DNA of 64,000 nt from SZUA-36 sp963774415 (GTDB lineage Bacteria; Pseudomonadota; Gammaproteobacteria; Xanthomonadales; SZUA-36), in NCBI GenBank assembly GCA_963774415.1, contig CAVZEU010000005.1, positions 124,001 through 188,000 of the forward strand, in the 5' to 3' direction. The notes below the pieces were generated by a model that was given only the letters and a program-made list of their open reading frames with translations, was not told the DNA's origin and searched no databases. Of the stretch, positions 32,901 through 41,345 are shown piece by piece. Numbering within the stretch: the stretch's first letter is position 1; the number at the start of each line of letters is the position of its first letter. Both the position numbers and the translations under genes were made by a program.

Positions 32901-33767
32901 TCCTCGCCGACGGTCTCGCACAGCTACGACTCGGCCGGTGAGTACAAGGCAAAACTGTCGGTCACGGACTCGCACGGCCTGGCCAGCAACAACGCCGCCG
33001 AGGTGGTCATCGAAGTTGAAGAACCCACGAAAGTGACGCTGGTGGACGATGCCGACCCGGCGGTCGAATACCGTAAGGGCTGGCACCGCCGCAGCGATGA
33101 CTCCGCCTCCAACGGGGGTTACAGCCGTCGTCTGGGCGCCACCGGCAACGGCGAATCCCCCACGGCCCGGTTGGTCTTCGACGGCGAAGAGATCACGTAC
33201 TTCTTCGGCCGCTCCGAGCAAGGCGGCAGCGCGGACGTCTACATCGACGGTAAATTGCGAACCACGGTCGATTACGCCGGCACCGCTGCCGGCAATGCTC
33301 CCGAATTCGGCCATTCGGTCACCTTTGACGAACTGGGCGAAGGCAGCCATGAGTTTCTCATCGTGTACCGCTCGGGCGCGGTTTACGTCGACGGTTTCGA
33401 AATCGTCTCCGGCACGGATGGCGGCGCCGATGAATCCGCGGCCCGGACCCGCTCCGACACCTCGGCCTCGTCCGGTGAACTCTCGCCGCTCAGCACGGCC
33501 GTGCTGACCAGGACGGTAACGGTCGGAGCCGACGACGAATGGCTGTCGGTGGTCGTTGAGGGCGCCCGGATCCCCCTGACCGTCAACCTGCTTGATTCGC
33601 TCGGTAACCTGATCCGCGCAGGCGATACGTTGCTGGCCGGCGCGAGTACGGTCGGCCTGGATGTAAAACGGCCCCCGGCCGGAAGCTACACGGTCCAGGT
33701 GCTGGGCAACGTGACAACGGCGACGAACGTGGAGATATCAATCGCGCGCACGACGACCCTGCCATAA
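30000..33767 (+). CDS. Large secreted multidomain protein (BNR/sialidase-like, FN3, PKD)
   Basis: 1255 residues. The signal peptide ends near AAQG (about 24-26). Residues 30-190 form an N-terminal beta-sandwich with cysteines. Residues about 220-620 contain BNR/Asp-box-like repeats (FAFTDDDGETWIEA, AVSHDNGETWQPS, HTYDGGATWS), as in sialidase-type propellers. About 625-705 is a fibronectin type III domain (PNDGGSPITEYRIFRG). About 730-900 is another beta domain. About 905-1000 is a PKD domain (PPVAVMMASPTSGTVPLTVNFDGSASFDPDEGD). The C-terminus (1010-1255) has further beta-sandwich modules. Several Cys pairs suggest disulfides outside the cell. Likely a surface or secreted glycan-binding protein or hydrolase; the catalytic residues of true sialidases were not found. 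Confidence 0.85.
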   Translation: MKSNLLATTLCLLSTLFVPTGAAQGAAPAAGTLSDTSGPVTFDAGPFTLSNPTPVPQVDDGPRCSNPVQPCDEYVLTVSLPDGYADANPNDFIRFTFNWDDASSGLGDYDFYVYDGIVGDTSGSDASHADAATGDNPETTTLGVCQLASDKLTIKVVPYTSGGEIVHGTIELVKGESAEAGKLCGGALSFGAATPTAPGKPRYQNFHAPDGTAAQGSSGEANIGYNPNSGNIMMMSDAPVFRLTPPELLDPPLPEAGPAKWVDVSPLIDSVQTLDPIMITDPATGRTFISNQTTGAEALFAFTDDDGETWIEASASPPVGGVDHQTIGAGPYPAPLAGQNPAYPNAVYYCTQALSPDFCQRSDTGGLSFAPGVAVNNEVTTQCGGLHGHVKVAPNGMVYLPDKSCGPVQGGTASADAGVTWHEFLVPDSVPGGSDPSIGIARDNTLYYCYTNDSGAWVAVSHDNGETWQPSVNIGESVGVKQAVFPEAVAGDPDRAACGFLGTDVVGNSGGLDFRGKWYLFIAHTYDGGATWSTVNATPNDPVQGEGGICTDGLGCGSNRNLLDFNEVTMDDRGRVLFGYNDGCVSDTCLTSGGRQNDFVAYWTVARQYGGKPLLATYDPVEPALPKAPYLDGTRTQTKTELYWNPPNDGGSPITEYRIFRGDSPGNGTQIATVAGTKNRFVDATADPSVPVLYYHVVAVNALGDSPASNEPGLEVTAEVVENACVAPGLTTLTDSSGDSLSPAPGSDLRSFQLAQPFAEDGNIRLRFQINTDPGVQPQTPNSFWYASFKTPDDVVHGVRMVFKDSSPATPVFESYVASASNDGTVDGRFVTSGSEIAAAGFYDAPNGIIVISVPIADFGIGAGDLIRGFNSGVVQPAQTPAIGAAVMVDEMPNGLGRQGAYTVKTNAECGQAVNEPPVAVMMASPTSGTVPLTVNFDGSASFDPDEGDSIASYTFDFNDGSAPVTQSSPTVSHSYDSAGEYKAKLSVTDSHGLASNNAAEVVIEVEEPTKVTLVDDADPAVEYRKGWHRRSDDSASNGGYSRRLGATGNGESPTARLVFDGEEITYFFGRSEQGGSADVYIDGKLRTTVDYAGTAAGNAPEFGHSVTFDELGEGSHEFLIVYRSGAVYVDGFEIVSGTDGGADESAARTRSDTSASSGELSPLSTAVLTRTVTVGADDEWLSVVVEGARIPLTVNLLDSLGNLIRAGDTLLAGASTVGLDVKRPPAGSYTVQVLGNVTTATNVEISIARTTTLP

Positions 33768-33829
33768 GCTGATTAGTTCAGCGGCGGGAAGTCGACCTCT
33801 CACTCTGTGCGTGCACCCAAGGGGGTTTG

Positions 33830-33865
33830 GGCCGGCGGTCTAACGATCGCCGGCCTTCTTTTTTA
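33830..33865 (+). terminator. Rho-independent terminator of the secreted protein gene
   Basis: An 8-bp GC stem (GGCCGGCG / CGCCGGCC) with a 10-base loop is followed by a T-rich tract (TTCTTTTTTA). It lies 63 bp beyond the stop. Confidence 0.85.
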
Positions 33866-34014
33866 CTCGCGTCCTGGATGTGAGAACCGGTTCGCATCCC
33901 GTTTCAGACGACTCGGAGACACGGCGGCTGACACAAGAAAACTGCGAGACACCGGCTGGGAGTCGATCTGTCGCACCTGCCTCGCGGGCACGGCAGCGAC
34001 CTGGGGACCCGGCC

Positions 34015-34989
34015 TTAATCCGAACGCAGATAGCCTGCGCAGGCAGGCGCGTCTTCGTCCTGATCGGCCTTCAGCTCCGCCAGGGTGGCATCGATATCCA
34101 GGCGCCAGGCGGAACCCGGTTCCGCCACCTCAAAAGCCGGCCGCAACACCTGCTCCGCGGTCCGCGGGCAACCCAAATCACCCAGCACGCTCGCCAGGTT
34201 ATTGAGCAATACGGGGTCTTGCGGCGCGCGTCTGAGGCCATCCTGATAATGGGCAACGGCGCCGCGCAGGTCGCCGCCGAAATACGCGAGGTTGCCGAGC
34301 GCGAGGTGCGGCCGCGATGATTGCGGCCAGGTCTTCGCCGCCGCCTGCCACGAGGGCCGCGCCAGGTCAGCACCCGCGACGGCCTCGAACGCCGCCACCG
34401 CCTGCATGAACCGCATCGGCTCGGCTCCGGCAGGCACCTCCCCGGGGCGCAATGCGACGATGGCCCAGTACCCGGCCCAACGCCAGGTACGCAGAAACTT
34501 ACCGGCGGAAACGTCCAGGTGCCGCTTGCGGCCGCTGTTGAGAATGAACTCGTTGTCGTCTGCGTCGAAACCGACGACCACCGCATAGTGCCAGGCCGGC
34601 ACGTGCGGCGTAAGGAGGTTTTGCAGCACCAACACCGGCCGCCCCGCTTCGAGTTGGGTCAGAATGTCCCGGACCTCACCGCCGAGCAGGTACGGTACGC
34701 GTCCGGCACGCCGCGTAGCCGCCAGCATCTCCACCTGCAAGCTGCCCTTGCGCGCCGGCACGTAGACCTCGCCGACCAGGGAAACAGGATCCGCGTCGAC
34801 GCCCGAATACTGCAGAATGCCGGCCAGCGCGGCGGGCCCGCATTGATACTTCTTCTGCGGATAGAAGGGTACGGCGTTCAGCAGGACAGGTTGCTTCGCA
34901 TCCGATAGCTCGGCGAGGTCCACCCGCGGATTGATGGCACAGGCCGACAGCAAAAGGCTGACCAGGAGCAAAAAAAGCCGCACGACCAT
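34015..34989 (-). CDS. PA2778-family cysteine peptidase lipoprotein with TPR
   Basis: 324 residues. I chose the ATG at 34989, after AAGGAC, which gives a lipoprotein signal with lipobox LSAC. Residues about 35-175 form a papain-like C39-type domain: Cys in YQCGPAALAGIL, His in HVPAWHYAVVVGFD and Asn in FILNSG. The C-terminal 100 residues have TPR motifs (SRPHLALGNLAYFGGDLRGAVAHYQDGLRRAPQDPVLLNNLASVLGDLG). It pairs with the PA2779-type gene upstream, as in Pseudomonas. Substrate unknown; it should act in the periplasm on a lipid anchor. Confidence 0.88.
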   Translation of the reverse strand: MVVRLFLLLVSLLLSACAINPRVDLAELSDAKQPVLLNAVPFYPQKKYQCGPAALAGILQYSGVDADPVSLVGEVYVPARKGSLQVEMLAATRRAGRVPYLLGGEVRDILTQLEAGRPVLVLQNLLTPHVPAWHYAVVVGFDADDNEFILNSGRKRHLDVSAGKFLRTWRWAGYWAIVALRPGEVPAGAEPMRFMQAVAAFEAVAGADLARPSWQAAAKTWPQSSRPHLALGNLAYFGGDLRGAVAHYQDGLRRAPQDPVLLNNLASVLGDLGCPRTAEQVLRPAFEVAEPGSAWRLDIDATLAELKADQDEDAPACAGYLRSD

Positions 34990-35062
34990 GTCCTTCTGGT
35001 CATGCGGCCACTCCACGCAGGGCTTGGGGGCGTCCATTCACCTCACTGCTTGAAGCTGCGGG

Positions 35063-35434
35063 TCACCCGTGTTTAAAGATGTCAATGACGCCCGTGAACT
35101 CCAGAATCATCAGCACCACGAAGACGGCACCGACCAGGACCAGAACGTCACCACCGGAAGGCAGGCTGTCGAGCTGACCCTGCAGCTGCGCAAGCTCCTG
35201 GTCACTGAGTGCGGACACGCGCCCGATGGCATCGTTTGGATCAACGCCCATGGCAATCAGCCCCTGGCGAACGTCGTCCCGGGCCAGTTGCGCCTGCAGG
35301 CGACTGATCTGCGCCTGCCTCGCGTCCAGCGACATCACGTGCTGGGTGTCGATCACACTCGCCATGGCCGGTAGGGTCAACCCCGTCCAGCAAAGCGCTG
35401 CCGACATAAAGATGGCTACGATTCTTTTCATCAT
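35063..35434 (-). CDS. PA2779-family membrane protein
   Basis: 123 residues, ATG at 35434 six bases after AAGGAG. The signal peptide ends near PAMA. A helical domain follows (DARQAQISRLQAQLARDDVRQGLIAMGVDPNDAIGRVSALSDQELAQLQGQLDSLP), then one C-terminal membrane helix (DVLVLVGAVFVVLMILEFTGVIDIF). The C-terminal half is the family signature. It is 73 bp upstream of the cysteine peptidase; conserved pairing suggests it is partner or substrate of that enzyme. Confidence 0.88.
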   Translation of the reverse strand: MMKRIVAIFMSAALCWTGLTLPAMASVIDTQHVMSLDARQAQISRLQAQLARDDVRQGLIAMGVDPNDAIGRVSALSDQELAQLQGQLDSLPSGGDVLVLVGAVFVVLMILEFTGVIDIFKHG

Positions 35435-35525
35435 GCTTGACTCCTTGAACACTTATTGTCTGTGGTTTGTCCGATCTTTCCAGACACCAGTCTCCTAGGT
35501 CTGAAATGGGTTGTCAATCGCCCGA

Positions 35526-36140
35526 TCAGCCACGCGCGGCTATGTCAAGATCGTTCTGCACCTTGTGCACCCCATGCGTGTTGCGGGCAATGTACTCAGC
35601 CAGTTCACGCTGTGCGGTCGAACCCACCTTTCCGCGGAGTTGCACAATGTGGTTGCGCGTATCGACATTGATGTCCGAGGCGCTGATGTTCTTGTTCGCC
35701 ATCAGCTTGATCTTGACCTGCGCCGTGGTCGTGGCGTCAGAGACCTTCTGCAGGAAATCGCGGTCCGCCGCGGAATGCGGGGCCGGTTGCAGTTGCTGGT
35801 CCACCTCGAGCTCATTGTCGACGGATTTTACACCCTTGAGGCTCTTGGCGATTTCTTCGGCCAGGTCGCGGTCGACGTCCGAGCGGACCGTACCGGTCAA
35901 CGTCACCTTACCGTCTTCGACGCTGGAATGGATGGTGAAAGCGCTGAGGTTCGGATTCAGCAGATAAGCCGTTTCCAGACGCGTATCCGTCCACAGATCA
36001 TCGGCACCGCTTTGCTTTGCACAAGCCGCTTCCGTGTTTGCTTCGGCGGCATAGGTAACGACTGGCGCCACGCTCATCGCTCCCAGGAGCACAAGCGCGG
36101 GCAGCGTTTTAGAAAGCGTTTTGGAATAATTGCGATTCAT
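35526..36140 (-). CDS. Periplasmic protein with two BON domains
   Basis: 204 residues. The ATG at 36140 lies behind CGGAGGACAATTACC. The signal peptide ends VTYAAE. Two BON domains are visible: about 50-115 (DTRLETAYLLNPNLSAFTIHSSVEDGKVTLTGTVRSDVDRDLAEEIAKSLKGVKSVDNEL) and about 130-203 (VKIKLMANKNISASDINVDTRNHIVQLRGKVGSTAQRELAEYIARNTHGVHKVQNDL). It is OsmY-like and probably binds membrane phospholipid. It follows the EF-hand gene by 88 bp with a hairpin between, and may share its sigma-54 promoter. Confidence 0.92.
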   Translation of the reverse strand: MNRNYSKTLSKTLPALVLLGAMSVAPVVTYAAEANTEAACAKQSGADDLWTDTRLETAYLLNPNLSAFTIHSSVEDGKVTLTGTVRSDVDRDLAEEIAKSLKGVKSVDNELEVDQQLQPAPHSAADRDFLQKVSDATTTAQVKIKLMANKNISASDINVDTRNHIVQLRGKVGSTAQRELAEYIARNTHGVHKVQNDLDIAARG

Positions 36141-36179
36141 GGTAATTGTCCTCCGTATGCGGTTGCAATTGCCCCTGCG

Positions 36180-36208
36180 GGCGGGCGTGCCGGCTGGACA
36201 CGCCCGCC
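36180..36208 (-). terminator. Intercistronic hairpin between EF-hand and BON genes
   Basis: A 10-bp perfect GC stem (GGCGGGCGTG / CACGCCCGCC) with a 9-base loop. There is no T-run, so it may stabilise or attenuate the EF-hand/BON transcript rather than end it. Confidence 0.5.
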
Positions 36209-36228
36209 GCTGGGATGCTGTCAGGCTT

Positions 36229-36522
36229 TTAGCTGACGGCGTGCTCGTACTCGTCCCGGCTGACGAACCCATCCTGATCCGAGTCAGCCTTGGCAAACGA
36301 CTGCGACAGCCAGCTGCCTTTAGCTTCAGCCGCCGAGATTTTGCCGTCGTGGTTCTGGTCCAGCTGGTCAAACGCTGGCCGTTGTGCGGCTTCCGCGCTC
36401 TGCTGGGGCTGGGTCGATGCCGTGGCAGTTTCGTCGGTTGCCATTTCGTCGGAAAAAACATCGGTGGTTAGGGCGAGCATAGCCATCGCTAAGGCGCCGA
36501 GAAAAGTTGCAAATTTCAACAT
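36229..36522 (-). CDS. Secreted EF-hand calcium-binding protein
   Basis: 97 residues. The ATG at 36522 lies behind GGAGGATAAGACG. The signal peptide covers about residues 1-24. Two EF-hand loops are present: DQNHDGKISAAE (about 56-67) and DSDQDGFVSRDE (about 80-91), each with the Asp/Asn ligands, central Gly and final Glu. The segment between signal and first loop is rich in Thr, Gln and Ala. It would sense or buffer Ca2+ in the periplasm. A sigma-54 promoter lies upstream. Confidence 0.9.
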   Translation of the reverse strand: MLKFATFLGALAMAMLALTTDVFSDEMATDETATASTQPQQSAEAAQRPAFDQLDQNHDGKISAAEAKGSWLSQSFAKADSDQDGFVSRDEYEHAVS

Positions 36523-36572
36523 CGTCTTATCCTCCGTAGTTGCTTGGCATTCTTTGATGCCACCCACAGAGA

Positions 36573-36588
36573 TGCATATTTCATGCCA
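36573..36588 (-). promoter_or_regulatory. Sigma-54 (-24/-12) promoter of the EF-hand gene
   Basis: On the minus strand the sequence reads TGGCATGAAATATGCA, against the consensus TGGCACG-N4-TTGCA: the GG and GC are 10 bp apart as needed, with two mismatches. It lies 50 bp before the EF-hand start. A GlrR-type element lies about 60-85 bp farther upstream. Confidence 0.7.
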
Positions 36589-36649
36589 GCGGCTAAAGCC
36601 CGCGCTTTGGCAACGATTTACATAGCCTCGGCAAGACCCTGGCCCGCTT

Positions 36650-36673
36650 AACTGTCGCCACCTGACGACAGTT
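36650..36673. promoter_or_regulatory. GlrR/QseF-type activator site (TGTC-N10-GACA)
   Basis: A perfect 8-bp inverted repeat AACTGTCG-N8-CGACAGTT contains TGTC at 36653-36656 and GACA at 36667-36670, exactly 10 bp apart. This is the motif described for enterobacterial GlrR (QseF) at glmY and glmZ. It lies between the divergent EF-hand gene and glrK. Confidence 0.7.
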
Positions 36674-36822
36674 CCGGGCTGCCGCGACCACCTCACGGCC
36701 GGGCAACCCCATCTCTGCCGCGCTATCCCTGGGTTTTGCTGCTATGCTTGGCATATGTTGCCAAACGACGACACCCTGCCGCTTGGCTTGAAAACACGAG
36801 GCTTGCACGGGGAGGGCCCGGA

Positions 36823-38250
36823 TTGAAAATTGCAGCGTTCCCGAGTCTTTTGCGGCTGATGCTGTTCGGATTCCTGCTGATTCTGCTGCCGCTGGTGGCG
36901 TCCATCGTAACCGCGATCTCGCAGGTCGAACGCTTGGCCGAGGGCAGCCTCACCAGCATCATGGCCGTGCAGGGAGGCACCAGCGCCAGTCGCTTGCTGG
37001 AAGAGCGCACTACGTCCATCGAACGCAGTGCGCGCCAGTACCTGGTACTCAAGGACCCGTTGTTCAAGACCTATTTCCAACAGCACCGCCACGCCGCCCT
37101 GACCCAACTCAACCGTCTCAATGCGGAAACGGGCAGCCCGACGCTGGGCCGGGCGGTGGCTGAGGCGCGGGTGGCCCTGGCCAGGGTCGACAAACTGGTC
37201 GGGGGTGTCGGGGACTCGACGACCGGGGCTGATCTGAACGAGGCACTGGGAGATTTGCGTGGCGCGACAGAGACTATTCTCAAGGAGCAAAACAAGGTTT
37301 CCCGAGAGCTGGCCCTGGCCTTTCCGCGGGACGCCCTCGAACTGCGGCAAACGCTGATCACCTGGGCGGCCCTGGTCATACCCATTTCCGCGGGATTGGC
37401 GCTTCTGTTCGGCGCCGTCATTGCCCGCCCCATCCGCGCAATCGGCCAGGCCATTTCCGCGCTGGGGCGCAACGAACTGGGACACGAAGTACATATCCAC
37501 GGGACGGAGGACCTCCAACAGCTTGGCAGGCGCCTGGAATGGCTGCGGCTGCGGCTGCTCGAACTCGAGGCGCAAAAAGCCCAGTTCCTGCGCAATGTCT
37601 CGCATGAACTGAAAACGCCCCTGACCAACATCCGCGAAGGCGCGGACCTGCTGGCAGGAGACCGCGCGACCGGGGCGACCGGTGAGATGCGCGAGGTCGC
37701 GGAAATCGTCCGCGAGAACAGCCTGCGGCTGCAGCGCATGATCGAGGAACTCCTGCGCTACGGCAGCGAAAGCGACATGAGCGCCGACGCGCCGAATGAG
37801 CCGGTGCGCCTGGACCAGCTGGTCCTGGAGGTCCTGGAGGCCCACCAATCGCCGGCAAACCGCCGTGCCGTCACGATCCGCCATTCCCTGCAGCCGGTCA
37901 CCCTGGCGGGAAATGCCAAGCGCCTGCGCGTCATAATTGCAAACCTGCTCTCCAACGCCATGAAGTATGCGCCCGACGGCGGTCACATCGAGGTCCGGCT
38001 CGAGGCTGGGTCTGCGGCGGTCCGGCTGGACGTCCTCGATGACGGTCCCGGGGTGTCCGAAGAAGATCAGCCCCACTTGTTCGAGTGGTTCCACACCGGC
38101 GCCAAACCGCCGGATGCCGTGGTCGCTGGCACCGGCATGGGCTTGGCGATCACCAAGGAGTATGTCGAAAGGCTCGGCGGCAGGATAAAATACCTGGCGT
38201 CCGCCAAGGGCGCCCATTTTCGCGTCACGTTTCAGAAGGTTGGCCAATGA
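36823..38250 (+). CDS. glrK: Sensor histidine kinase, GlrK/QseE type
   Basis: 475 residues. The TTG at 36823 lies six bases after GGAGGG, so the protein starts MKIAAFPSLLRLML. Two membrane helices (about 10-30 and 185-207) flank a periplasmic helical sensor region. A HAMP-like linker (about 208-260, RPIRAIGQAISALGRNELGHEVHI) leads to the dimerisation domain with the phospho-His in NVSHELKTPLTNIREGADLL. The ATP-binding domain has the N box (IANLLSNAMKYAPDGG), DDGPGVSEED and GTGMGLAITKEYVERLGG. It should phosphorylate the GlrR encoded two genes on. The stop overlaps qseG by ATGA. Confidence 0.9.
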   Translation: MKIAAFPSLLRLMLFGFLLILLPLVASIVTAISQVERLAEGSLTSIMAVQGGTSASRLLEERTTSIERSARQYLVLKDPLFKTYFQQHRHAALTQLNRLNAETGSPTLGRAVAEARVALARVDKLVGGVGDSTTGADLNEALGDLRGATETILKEQNKVSRELALAFPRDALELRQTLITWAALVIPISAGLALLFGAVIARPIRAIGQAISALGRNELGHEVHIHGTEDLQQLGRRLEWLRLRLLELEAQKAQFLRNVSHELKTPLTNIREGADLLAGDRATGATGEMREVAEIVRENSLRLQRMIEELLRYGSESDMSADAPNEPVRLDQLVLEVLEAHQSPANRRAVTIRHSLQPVTLAGNAKRLRVIIANLLSNAMKYAPDGGHIEVRLEAGSAAVRLDVLDDGPGVSEEDQPHLFEWFHTGAKPPDAVVAGTGMGLAITKEYVERLGGRIKYLASAKGAHFRVTFQKVGQ

Positions 38251-38692
38251 AGAAATTCGCGATGACATTGCTCTTTGCGGCCCTGTTCCTGTCGGCTTGC
38301 TCTGCCCTGCCGCCGGCGCGCGACCAGTGGGCTGACTACATGGCCCGCATCGACAGGATGGACCCGGCGCAACTGCAAGCGACGCGCTCGAGCTTGCAAC
38401 AGGAATATCAGGGGCAACCCGGCGACGAGGTGCGGCTCAAGCTGTCGTACGTAATGAGCCGCGCCGACCCTTCGCTGGCGGAACTGAAAAGGGCCCGCCA
38501 AATCCTCGCGGAAGTCGACTCCTTGGGGCGCTTCGCGACCTTGCGGGACATGCTGGACCGGCAGCTGCTGCTGTCAATTCGCCTGCAACGGGCGCAAGGT
38601 GAAATACTGGAACTGAAAGCGCAGCTGGAAGATTTGAAGAAGATCGAAACCGACCTCAGCCGTTCCGGTAAAGAGGGAGCGCGCAACCAGCC

Positions 38693-38696
<4 letters not shown>
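38247..38696 (+). CDS. qseG: QseG-like outer membrane lipoprotein
   Basis: 149 residues, ATGA overlaps on both sides. The lipoprotein signal MKKFAMTLLFAALFLSAC has a clear lipobox (LSAC). The mature part is helical: DYMARIDRMDPAQLQATRSSLQQEY, SYVMSRADPSLAELKRARQILAEVDS and a final coiled coil (QRAQGEILELKAQLEDLKKIETDL). In enterobacteria QseG, encoded between the kinase and regulator genes, activates QseE. The same order and type here support that role. Confidence 0.75.
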
Positions 38697-40054
<1,358 letters not shown>

Positions 40055-40248
40055 CGGCAAACACACCCCCGGGGGCCAGAAAAGAAAGCCTCAGGCGAGC
40101 GCCAGCTCGGGAATCGCCGCAAGCAGGCGCGTCAGTACCGTCAATGGATAATCGCGCGTTTTCAAGGCGTCTTTCCCACCCCCTTTCGCCTCGCGTGGTC
40201 TGCTATTAGGTCCTTGCCAAGACCCCTGCCCGTCGCCAAACGCGACTG

Positions 40249-40761
40249 CTACACGCTGACCTGTGGGTTGCCGTCCGCGTCGAAGTCAAGGGTGCCCAGG
40301 CCGCTCCACGGCGGCGTTTCCACCCGCAGGGCCACCAGGTACTTCTGCTGGCTCCATTTGACCACGTCGAGACAGATTTCCGCGATCTGCTGATCGCTGA
40401 AATGCTCGTGAAGTTCGGCCCGCAGCCCCTCATCCGCCGCGGACGGCTGCATGATCATCGCGTCGGCGAGCCGCAGCGCGGCCTTGGCGGCGTCGCTCAG
40501 GTCACTCGTTCCGTAACGGGCGATTTTGGCCACGACCGTCTCGTCCATGCCCTGTTTTTTGGCCTGGCCCAGGCGCAGGTTTCCGCACAACCGGCAATCG
40601 TGGTATTGCGCGCAGCGCAAGCGTACGAGTTCGGTGATCATGGGGTCGAGCCCGGTAGCGCGCATGACCGAGGCGGCGAAGGCGTCGATGACCTCGTCAA
40701 AGTGTCCGCCCCACATGGGCAGGCCCGACGGGATGGTGATGCGTGCTGATAATCCCGACAT
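40249..40761 (-). CDS. Carboxymuconolactone decarboxylase (AhpD-like) family protein
   Basis: 170 residues. The CMD domain motif is present: ITELVRLRCAQYHDCRLCGNLRLGQAKKQGMDE, with a CxxC (CRLC) and a nearby His in the AhpD peroxidase arrangement. A second helical part (DAAKAALRLADAMIMQP; EICLDVVKWSQQKYLVAL) follows. It could be a peroxidase-like or decarboxylase enzyme. Its ATG overlaps the stop of the upstream gene (TGATG), so the two are cotranscribed. Confidence 0.85.
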   Translation of the reverse strand: MSGLSARITIPSGLPMWGGHFDEVIDAFAASVMRATGLDPMITELVRLRCAQYHDCRLCGNLRLGQAKKQGMDETVVAKIARYGTSDLSDAAKAALRLADAMIMQPSAADEGLRAELHEHFSDQQIAEICLDVVKWSQQKYLVALRVETPPWSGLGTLDFDADGNPQVSV

Positions 40762-41228
40762 CAGTGCTCACTCCCATTGCCGAGAACAACCGCCGACACG
40801 ATGCGCAGGCGCTCGCTCATTTCGATCACGTACAGGGCAGCGGCGAAAGCGTAGGTTTTCTCGTCGCCGAGCCTCGAGCGCAGCGCCTCGACCTGCTCGT
40901 CGGTAACCGAGCTGACGGAAACCACGAACTGCTCCGTGAATTCCAGCGCGGCCCGTTCTAATGGTGAAAACAGCTCGGAGTCCCTCCAGGCGCCGAGCGC
41001 GCCGAGCTGGTCCGCGGTCGGTCCGGGTACGGCCGGGTCGGCGGCGGGTCGTGGCGTGTCCTGATCCAGCATCGATACGATCAAACACCGGCACAGCTCC
41101 AGCAGCCCCGGCTCGGTCGCCTCCCAGGCGGCCGCATTCATGCGCGCCAGCGCGGCCGAGGCGTCCGGCTGCAGAGCGCGCAACTTTTCATTGATAATCA
41201 CAAGCAATTCCTGTTCATGGCCCGACAC
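40761..41228 (-). CDS. CMD-like partner protein without the CxxC motif
   Basis: 155 residues from a GTG start. The AhpD-like helical pattern is seen (SPLERAALEFTEQFVVSVSSVTDEQVEALRSRLGDEKTYAFAAALYVIEMSERLRIV), but the CxxC is absent; the only nearby cysteine is in LELCRCLI near residue 47. It is probably a non-catalytic half that forms a heteromer with the CMD protein encoded one base downstream. Family assignment is by overall pattern only. Confidence 0.65.
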   Translation of the reverse strand: MSGHEQELLVIINEKLRALQPDASAALARMNAAAWEATEPGLLELCRCLIVSMLDQDTPRPAADPAVPGPTADQLGALGAWRDSELFSPLERAALEFTEQFVVSVSSVTDEQVEALRSRLGDEKTYAFAAALYVIEMSERLRIVSAVVLGNGSEH

Positions 41229-41345
41229 TCACGCCGCCTCGGCCGGCGGTTGCCGCGGCGCCGTTAAAAATCATCCGCTTAGCGGACAGCTGTGGGAAGA
41301 ATATCGGGTTTTTACGCTGACACCAAGTGCTATCGGCGATGCCGG

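Noticed and set aside
36760..36790. Second sigma-54 promoter before glrK (TTGGCATATGTTGC)
   Set aside because: The GG and GC are only 8 bp apart, not 10, so it does not fit the -24/-12 rule; it is a partial inverted repeat.
36742..38268. Open frame of 508 codons antisense to glrK
   Set aside because: The sense strand carries all histidine kinase motifs; the antisense product has none.
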